Source: Bacteroidales bacterium (GTDB lineage: Bacteria > Bacteroidota > Bacteroidia > Bacteroidales > F082). Taken from it: a stretch of 47,451 nt of DNA. The position numbers and the translations under genes are program-made. Each line of letters opens with the position of its first letter. The stretch's first letter is position 1. Where the stretch lies: the NCBI GenBank assembly GCA_029933225.1, contig JAOZOO010000010.1, forward strand, positions 1 through 47,451. Reading direction: 5' to 3'. Below, in pieces: positions 42,761 through 47,451 of the stretch. The notes beneath the pieces were generated by a model. The model was given only the letters and a program-made list of their open reading frames with translations. It searched no databases and was not told where the DNA came from.

Positions 42761-44817
42761 TCTGGATAAGCAATCCGCACATGGTGGATATTCAGCAGCC
42801 GTTTTTTGATCACTTTTTTCACCACATTGATCTCTTTCAGCGAAATATCCGCATTGATCAACTGATTGTCACTCATCAGAGATTCCACAATATTGTCCAC
42901 CAGGTCATTGATCTTCTGTTCATCCGGTTCGTTGATGCTTCTCGATGCAGCTTCCACCGAATCGGCGATCATCACCACCGCCGTTTCGCGGGAGAACGGT
43001 ATCGGGCCATGATATAAAAATTCGGACTGGTCCACTTCCATACCCGGGTTTGTTTTTTTCTCAAGACGATAAAAATATTCCACCCTTCGCGTGCCGTGGT
43101 GTGTACGTATAAAATCAATGATGGCTTCGGGCAGCCTTGCCTTCCGTGCCATTTCAATACCTTTGATCACATGGCCGATAATAATGCGGGCGCTTTCATC
43201 ATAGGTCAGCTCATCATGCGGGTTGTATCCCGATGACTGATTTTCAATAAAGTAGAGTGGGTTCTCCATTTTACCGATATCATGATAGAGCGCCCCCGTC
43301 CGCGCCAGTAAGGCATCTCCTCCGATGGCATGCAGCGCATCCGAAGCCAGGTTGGAAACCTGCAAAGAATGCTGGAAAGTACCGGGCGCCTTTATTGATA
43401 ATTCGCGCAGTAATAGATTGTTTGTATTCGATAATTCCAGCAGGGAAAGATTGGTTAAAACGCCAAATAATTTCTCGTAAATAAAAATGATTGGAAACGA
43501 AAGCAGCAACAGAATGGAACTGCTTCCGAGATACAGCGTCATATCCCATGAAAAATGATCGAGCGTCCCTTCCTGTAACAGTAACATGCTGACATAAACG
43601 ATCATATAGGTCATAAATACCGCAATTGAAGACCTGAACAAATCCGAACGTTTGGATAGTTTTTGTACGGTGAAAACCGCCATGAGTCCGGCCGCAAACT
43701 GCGTGTAGAAAAACACGAAACTGTTGGGCGCATAAAAACCCAGCACCAGCACGGTGATCAGGTGGACAATAATGGCGATACCTGCATCGAGGAAAGCAAC
43801 GAGGACAATTGGTAAAATAGCATAAGGAATGATGTAACTCCATTCGGGAAATTTATCAAATATAAAATGGGTGACCACGATCAGTAAAAGTTGCGTCAAC
43901 AAGATGATCAAAACATCTTTTAGCGAATCGTAAAACTGTCTTTTATAAAGAATAAGGAAGAGAAACTCGATGACAAATAACAGGGTGATAAGGAGTACCA
44001 TTCCCGAGATAACCGTTTTCCGTGACTCCGATATTCCCATTTCCTGTTCATATTCGCTTTTTAAAGAGGTGAGTATCTGATATTTTTCCGGAGTCACTAC
44101 CTCTCCTTTTGAAATGATCAGCTCCCCCTTTTGAACCAGTCCCTGCACATTCATGATGTGGCTTAAAATTTCGTCTATCTCGGCTTTGCTTCTTTTTTCA
44201 TCGTAGATCACATTCTGCACCAGCGACTGGGTAAGCACACTGTTCAGGAAAAGGCTGTCCTCACTGCCGTATTTGCCGATCTTTTTCTGGATGTAGTCAT
44301 GAGCCGTACGGACAGTGAACAACTTGCCGAGGTCGATCTTGGTTACCTCATTCCCTTTGATCAGATTGATTTTTGCCGTACTGGCTTTCCCTTCAAGTAC
44401 CGGGTTATAAGTGATTACACCTTTTTTCTCAACTTCATCATAAATCCTTCGGGCTACATTGGCAAGCTTTAAAGAATCCTGATTTCGCGTATTTCCAAAA
44501 TACAATATCCACTGTGTACTGAAGGTTTTATCAAAATTGTCTTTTCCTGCAAGTTCTTCGTGATACCTGAAATACGGGGCAAAATTGTTCATGATCTGTT
44601 TGCGCTCCTCTTCCATTTGTTTTTCGGTCTTTAATATCGGGAAATCAAAAGGAGCGATCAAGTCATTGTGACTCCAGGGTTTGCCCAGTTGAAATTCGTA
44701 CCGGAAAAAACTTTCCTTCGGGCTAATCCACACCACAATGGAAATGGCAATAAGAAAAAGTATTACTTTTAAAATTTCGTAATAATATTGCTGTAATTTC
44801 GAAAAGATATTATTCAT
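42757..44817 (-). CDS. 7TM-HD family c-di-AMP phosphodiesterase (PgpH-like)
   Basis: This 686-residue protein has an N-terminal helix (~16-34), an extracytoplasmic 7TMR-HDED domain (~40-265, with the family segment FPILKTEKQMEEERKQIMNNFAPYF and PEKYQILTSL), seven membrane helices (~275-460) and a cytoplasmic HD domain (~480-686). The HDIG motif is H512-D513 in GALYHDIGKMENP, with GHVIKGIEMARKARLPEAIIDFIRTHHGT supplying other metal ligands and MIADSVEAASRSI the last aspartate. This is the layout of PgpH, which degrades c-di-AMP. No diadenylate cyclase gene is present here. A promoter box sits 20 nt upstream. The gene lies divergent to the NlpC/P60 peptidase. Confidence 0.92.
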   Translation of the reverse strand: MNNIFSKLQQYYYEILKVILFLIAISIVVWISPKESFFRYEFQLGKPWSHNDLIAPFDFPILKTEKQMEEERKQIMNNFAPYFRYHEELAGKDNFDKTFSTQWILYFGNTRNQDSLKLANVARRIYDEVEKKGVITYNPVLEGKASTAKINLIKGNEVTKIDLGKLFTVRTAHDYIQKKIGKYGSEDSLFLNSVLTQSLVQNVIYDEKRSKAEIDEILSHIMNVQGLVQKGELIISKGEVVTPEKYQILTSLKSEYEQEMGISESRKTVISGMVLLITLLFVIEFLFLILYKRQFYDSLKDVLIILLTQLLLIVVTHFIFDKFPEWSYIIPYAILPIVLVAFLDAGIAIIVHLITVLVLGFYAPNSFVFFYTQFAAGLMAVFTVQKLSKRSDLFRSSIAVFMTYMIVYVSMLLLQEGTLDHFSWDMTLYLGSSSILLLLSFPIIFIYEKLFGVLTNLSLLELSNTNNLLLRELSIKAPGTFQHSLQVSNLASDALHAIGGDALLARTGALYHDIGKMENPLYFIENQSSGYNPHDELTYDESARIIIGHVIKGIEMARKARLPEAIIDFIRTHHGTRRVEYFYRLEKKTNPGMEVDQSEFLYHGPIPFSRETAVVMIADSVEAASRSINEPDEQKINDLVDNIVESLMSDNQLINADISLKEINVVKKVIKKRLLNIHHVRIAYPD

Positions 44818-44836
44818 TTGGGATTAATTTGTACTA

Positions 44837-44844
44837 CAAAAGTA
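44837..44844 (-). promoter_or_regulatory. -7 box of the 7TM-HD gene
   Basis: The minus strand reads TACTTTTG (full TAnnTTTG match), giving a short leader of about 13-16 nt before the start at 44817. Confidence 0.45.
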
Positions 44845-44867
44845 GTTAAAAGCATAATTAGAACATA

Positions 44868-45647
44868 ATGGAATACGGAATCAGCCTTCAAGCCCTTGTT
44901 CCCGTGAGGATTCAGCCAGGTGACAGGGAAGAAATGACCAATCAGTTGCTTTTCGGCGATTTGATTTTTATCAAAGGACAGGTGAAAGATTGGCTGTTGA
45001 TACAAACAGTTGACGACGAGTATGAAGGATGGGTTGACAGGAAACAGGTTGTTTCACTCGGCAAAGATGAATTTACCGAACTGGTAAAAGAAGAAAATTA
45101 TTATTCACTTGAACTTGCCTCGCAGGTAAAAACGGAACATGCTGAAAACCCGTTGATCTTTACGCTCGGTGCCCGTCTTCCCGGATATTCCGGGGGACAT
45201 TTCAGAATCATCGGACATGAATATATTTTTGAAGGGAAAACCTGTTCAACTCGCGAGCCGGCCTCAGCGGAACAAATTTTATTTTATGCCCAAAAATATG
45301 CAGGGGCAGCTTACTTGTGGGGAGGGCGTTCTCCTTTCGGAATCGATTGTTCCGGATTTGTCCAGATGGTCTTTAAAATGGGGGGGATTTTACTGCCGCG
45401 CGATTCTTCACAGCAGGTAGAAAAAGGTGAGACGGTAAACTTTATCCATGAAGCCCGACCCGGCGATCTTGTATTTTTTGGTGAAAACGACGGAGACATA
45501 ACCCACGTGGGTATTTTTATCGAAGAGGGAAAGATTATCCATGCTTCAGGTGATGTTCACATCGACACGATCGACCATCAGGGAATATTTAACGAATCCA
45601 CCAAACAATACACGCACCATTTACGCACGATCAAGCGGCTGCTCTAG
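44868..45647 (+). CDS. NlpC/P60 (C40) peptidase with SH3 domains
   Basis: This 259-residue protein has two SH3-like regions (~1-65: GDLIFIKGQVKDWLLIQTVDDEYEGWVDRKQV; ~75-125) and a C-terminal NlpC/P60 domain (~133-245). The catalytic triad is C161 in FGIDCSGFVQ, H213 in DITHVGIF and H225 in GKIIHASGD; the ARPGDLVFFG loop is the family signature. Such enzymes cut peptide stems of cell-wall muropeptides, typically between D-Glu and the diamino acid. No signal peptide is visible, as in related Bacteroidota enzymes that act on recycled muropeptides in the cytoplasm. The start is an ATG 50 nt from the divergent 7TM-HD gene. Confidence 0.92.
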   Translation: MEYGISLQALVPVRIQPGDREEMTNQLLFGDLIFIKGQVKDWLLIQTVDDEYEGWVDRKQVVSLGKDEFTELVKEENYYSLELASQVKTEHAENPLIFTLGARLPGYSGGHFRIIGHEYIFEGKTCSTREPASAEQILFYAQKYAGAAYLWGGRSPFGIDCSGFVQMVFKMGGILLPRDSSQQVEKGETVNFIHEARPGDLVFFGENDGDITHVGIFIEEGKIIHASGDVHIDTIDHQGIFNESTKQYTHHLRTIKRLL

Positions 45648-45728
45648 CATGTTGTGAGTTACGGGTTAATGACACAAGTCGGTTAAAACACCTGACTGTT
45701 ACCCCTATACGTATCACCCCGATAAGAC

Positions 45729-45828
45729 CCATTGCACCCACTGTAACCATTGCACCTACTGTAACCATTGCACCTATTGTAACCACTGCACCCACTGCAC
45801 CCACTGCACCCATTTGTATCCATTGCAC
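45729..45828. repeat. 9-bp minisatellite
   Basis: Ten direct 9-nt units of the form CCAYTGYAM from 45729 to 45818 and one more at 45820-45828. The first six alternate as an 18-nt higher-order unit (CCATTGCAC + CYAYTGTAA), and three identical CCACTGCAC copies follow. It is not coding; a 65-codon frame on the minus strand is only the repeat read in one phase. A heptamer-like stretch (GTTGTGAGTTACGGGTTAATG) lies just left at about 45651-45671. Confidence 0.8.
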
Positions 45829-45912
45829 CTTATTTCCCCTATCCCTTTATACCCTTATTCCCCCATTAACCAATTCCCCCAAAAAAGAACCATTCTAAAT
45901 TTTATTTTCCTA

Positions 45913-45941
45913 TTTGTAATTTCATTAAAAAAATAAATTTG
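45913..45941 (+). promoter_or_regulatory. Promoter of the FMN riboswitch transcript
   Basis: TTTG at 45913-45916, a 17-nt spacer, then TAAATTTG at 45934-45941 (full TAnnTTTG). By the rnpB ruler, transcription starts near 45945-45948, right before helix P1 of the riboswitch at 45950. Confidence 0.6.
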
Positions 45942-45949
45942 CCTCGCAT

Positions 45950-46107
45950 TTTCTTCGGGGCAGGGTGCCCTGTTTATGCTGCGGTAAAAGCGCTGTGGCA
46001 CAGGCAGGAATTCCCGACCGGCGGTGAAAGCCCGCGACTCCCGTAAGCATGGGACTGACCCGGTGAAATTCCGGAGCCGACAGTAACAGTCTGGATGGTA
46101 GAAGAAA
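45950..46107 (+). promoter_or_regulatory. FMN riboswitch (RFN element)
   Basis: The RNA senses flavin mononucleotide and normally lowers expression of flavin synthesis or uptake genes. Conserved blocks: GGGGCAGGGTG (45957-45967), AATTCCCGACCGGCGGTGAA (from 46009) continuing AAGCCCGCGAC, then GACCCGGTGAAATTCCGGAG (from 46057), GCCGACAGT and CTGGATG (46091-46097). P1 closes as 45950-45956 (TTTCTTC) with 46101-46107 (GAAGAAA). The variable stem is at 46038-46055. Position P2 carries an extra ~41-nt insert (45968-46008). The element has its own promoter and lies 145 nt upstream of a TonB-dependent receptor. Confidence 0.95.
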
Positions 46108-46120
46108 TGTGATAGACCGG

Positions 46121-46142
46121 AACCGGTACAAAACGGTTTTTG
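46121..46142 (+). terminator. Possible weak terminator after the riboswitch
   Basis: A 5-bp stem AACCG/CGGTT (46121-46125 with 46134-46138) with an 8-nt loop runs into TTTTTT. The short stem makes it doubtful; the start-codon inverted repeat downstream is the better candidate for control. Confidence 0.25.
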
Positions 46143-46183
46143 CGGCCTGTCTTATTCAGGTTACGAAAGCCTGTTCCCCGTTT

Positions 46184-46261
46184 CCTCTTCATGACCTGTC
46201 AGGCTTCCCCGAAGTGATGCAGGGTGTTTTTAAAAATTCAAATTTAAAAGTCATGAAGAGG
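46184..46261 (+). promoter_or_regulatory. 12-bp inverted repeat that covers the receptor start codon
   Basis: CCTCTTCATGAC (46184-46195) is the exact reverse complement of GTCATGAAGAGG (46250-46261), which contains the ATG at 46253-46255. In the mRNA the stem would hide the start codon; the loop is 54 nt. The sequence GAAGA in the 3' strand of P1 (46101-46105) is complementary to the middle of the first arm (46186-46190), so riboswitch state could in principle compete with this stem. Confidence 0.6.
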
Positions 46262-47451
46262 TTTTCATTCATTTCAATCCTGTTTCTTTTTTCTATCCGG
46301 CTTGCTTTTGCACAATATACCCTTTCAGGGATCATAACCGACGAAGGAAACAGAAAACCGCTGGCGGGAATACACATTCATTTCAAAAACAATAAAAGCG
46401 GTACGATCAGCCACAAGGACGGCCGGTTTTCCATAATTTCAGATTCCGGAAAAGGAATACTCATTATCCGGGGTGTGGGCTACAAAACAAAAACATTACC
46501 TTATAATATTAAAGGAAAAGAAAAAGACCTCGGTGCCATACCTTTGCAAAAAGAGATCATTAACCTGGACGAGATCACGGTGTCCGCCGGGCTGGTAACC
46601 AGCAAGGAAACACCGGTCACTGTTTCGACCATCCGTGCAAAAACCATTCACAATGATCTGGGTGACAGGCCTCTCCCTTTTTCATTTGATCAGATACCGG
46701 GTGTTTATACAGTGCGGAATGGTGGCGGAAGCGGTGATGCCGAGATGAGCATCAGGGGATTCAACCAGGAAAATGTGGCCGTGCTGGTGGACGGCGTTCC
46801 CATCAACGGGGTGGAAAACGGTTTGGTTTACTGGAGCAACTGGCTGGGGCTGGCAGCAGCAACAGCAGAGATACAGATACAAAAAGGTCCCGGTTTTGCC
46901 AATGCCACCGTTAATTCGGTCGGCGGCAGCATCAACATCATCACCGAACCGGCTTCAAAAACTTCCGGCGGATCGATCAGCTACCAGATAACCAGCTACG
47001 GAAACCAGATTGCCCTGCTTACCCTCAACAGCGGCAAGATGAAAAACGGATGGAGCATTTCCATGATGGGATCATACATGACCGGGCCCGGCTACATTGA
47101 TGCTACTTATGTAAAAGGATGGTCTTATTATCTCGCTATGAGCAAACAATTCAACAAAAAAAACAAACTGACCGTTACTTTACTGGGCGCACCGCAGCGA
47201 CACGGGCAGCGCACACTGAAATTGTCAAATAACGAACATCTTCTGCATGGCAATTTGTTTAACAAAGACTGGGGCAGCTACAATGGAGAGATCAACAACG
47301 CTTCCGAGAACTTTTACCACAGACCTTTCCTCGGTGTCAACCATTACCTCACTTTCGACAAAAACAAAAAACTGGCAACATCTGTTTATCTGATCCTCGG
47401 CAACGGAGGCGGCAAATGGTCTGAAAGTTTCAATTATGCGCCCGGCATTTT
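46253..47451 (+). CDS. TonB-dependent receptor under FMN riboswitch control (3' end beyond window)
   Basis: The frame is open from the ATG at 46253 to the window end (399 codons, no stop), so the gene is partial. A signal peptide (ending RLAFAQ, residue 21) is followed by a carboxypeptidase-regulatory-like domain (~22-105: LSGIITDEGNRKPLAGIHIHF) and the plug (~110-235: MSIRGFNQENVAVLVDGVPI; IQIQKGPGFANATVNSVGGS), then the first barrel strands. The upstream FMN riboswitch implies that this receptor is repressed when flavin is plentiful. It is therefore a candidate importer of riboflavin, FMN or a flavin-linked compound across the outer membrane. The family is certain; the ligand is inferred from regulation only. 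Confidence 0.92.
   Translation, partial: MKRFSFISILFLFSIRLAFAQYTLSGIITDEGNRKPLAGIHIHFKNNKSGTISHKDGRFSIISDSGKGILIIRGVGYKTKTLPYNIKGKEKDLGAIPLQKEIINLDEITVSAGLVTSKETPVTVSTIRAKTIHNDLGDRPLPFSFDQIPGVYTVRNGGGSGDAEMSIRGFNQENVAVLVDGVPINGVENGLVYWSNWLGLAAATAEIQIQKGPGFANATVNSVGGSINIITEPASKTSGGSISYQITSYGNQIALLTLNSGKMKNGWSISMMGSYMTGPGYIDATYVKGWSYYLAMSKQFNKKNKLTVTLLGAPQRHGQRTLKLSNNEHLLHGNLFNKDWGSYNGEINNASENFYHRPFLGVNHYLTFDKNKKLATSVYLILGNGGGKWSESFNYAPGI

Noticed and set aside
45729-45828. Possible CRISPR-like or coding repeat (65-codon frame on the minus strand)
   Set aside because: The units are 9 nt, contiguous and without spacers, so not CRISPR. The frame is just the repeat read in one phase and gives GAVGAV-type low complexity with no start signal.
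46121-46142. Riboswitch-controlled intrinsic terminator as the main expression platform
   Set aside because: The stem is only 5 bp with an 8-nt loop. The perfect 12-bp pairing at the start codon is a better candidate; the weak terminator is still listed with low confidence.

Overview
The window looks like chromosomal DNA of a Bacteroidota bacterium, most likely a Bacteroidales-like anaerobe. Evidence: promoters of the Bacteroidota type (-7 box TAnnTTTG, often without Shine-Dalgarno sites), type IX secretion (T9SS) C-terminal sorting domains, a PorX response regulator, SusC/CirA-type TonB-dependent receptors, the fused lpxC-fabZ gene, two lpxD-like genes, and a conserved order lpxD / lpxC-fabZ / lpxA / efp / lpxD-like. 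No rRNA, tRNA, CRISPR array, prophage or complete insertion sequence was seen, so this is mostly core genome with repeat-rich intergenic gaps.

Layout. 1-5.5 kb: a bidirectional terminator, two tandem paralogous secreted proteins with T9SS tails, a TonB-dependent receptor and a small outer-membrane barrel. 5.6-12.4 kb (minus): a membrane-anchored propeller protein, DUF6427 membrane protein and rnhB, purD, and a family-4 glycosyltransferase. 12.6-17.9 kb (plus): a surface-polysaccharide set of flippase, double chain-length regulator and O-antigen ligase/polymerase. 17.9-22.8 kb (minus): lipid A genes and efp. 22.8-23.4 kb: a gene-free gap with an AT-rich repeat cluster and five related hairpins. 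23.4-26.7 kb: HD hydrolase, divergent porX-tsaE. 26.7-29.7 kb: an antitoxin with a nonsense-broken toxin, a WbqC-family gene, a pair of thioredoxins and a lone transposase-type zinc ribbon. 29.8-35.6 kb: secreted C10 protease, hutI, a small kinase, a secreted repeat protein. 36-37.4 kb: dodecin, a tiny lipoprotein and the RNase P RNA gene (not protein coding). 37.8-45.6 kb: a large TPR protein with an outer-membrane barrel, a 7TM-HD phosphodiesterase and an NlpC/P60 peptidase. 45.6-47.45 kb: a 9-bp minisatellite, an FMN riboswitch with its own promoter, and a TonB-dependent receptor that runs off the window.

Most genes serve the cell envelope: lipid A synthesis, polysaccharide assembly, outer-membrane barrels and T9SS cargo with its regulator PorX. 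The observations most worth following are (i) five hairpins at 23.13-23.35 kb that keep a 10-nt loop pattern while their stems change in a compensatory way, (ii) the FMN riboswitch whose downstream start codon lies inside a perfect 12-bp inverted repeat, suggesting a flavin-responsive uptake receptor, and (iii) a gene encoding two Wzz domains joined at an A11 tract where a slip of one base in either direction gives an immediate stop. All functions were assigned by reading motifs; no database search was run.
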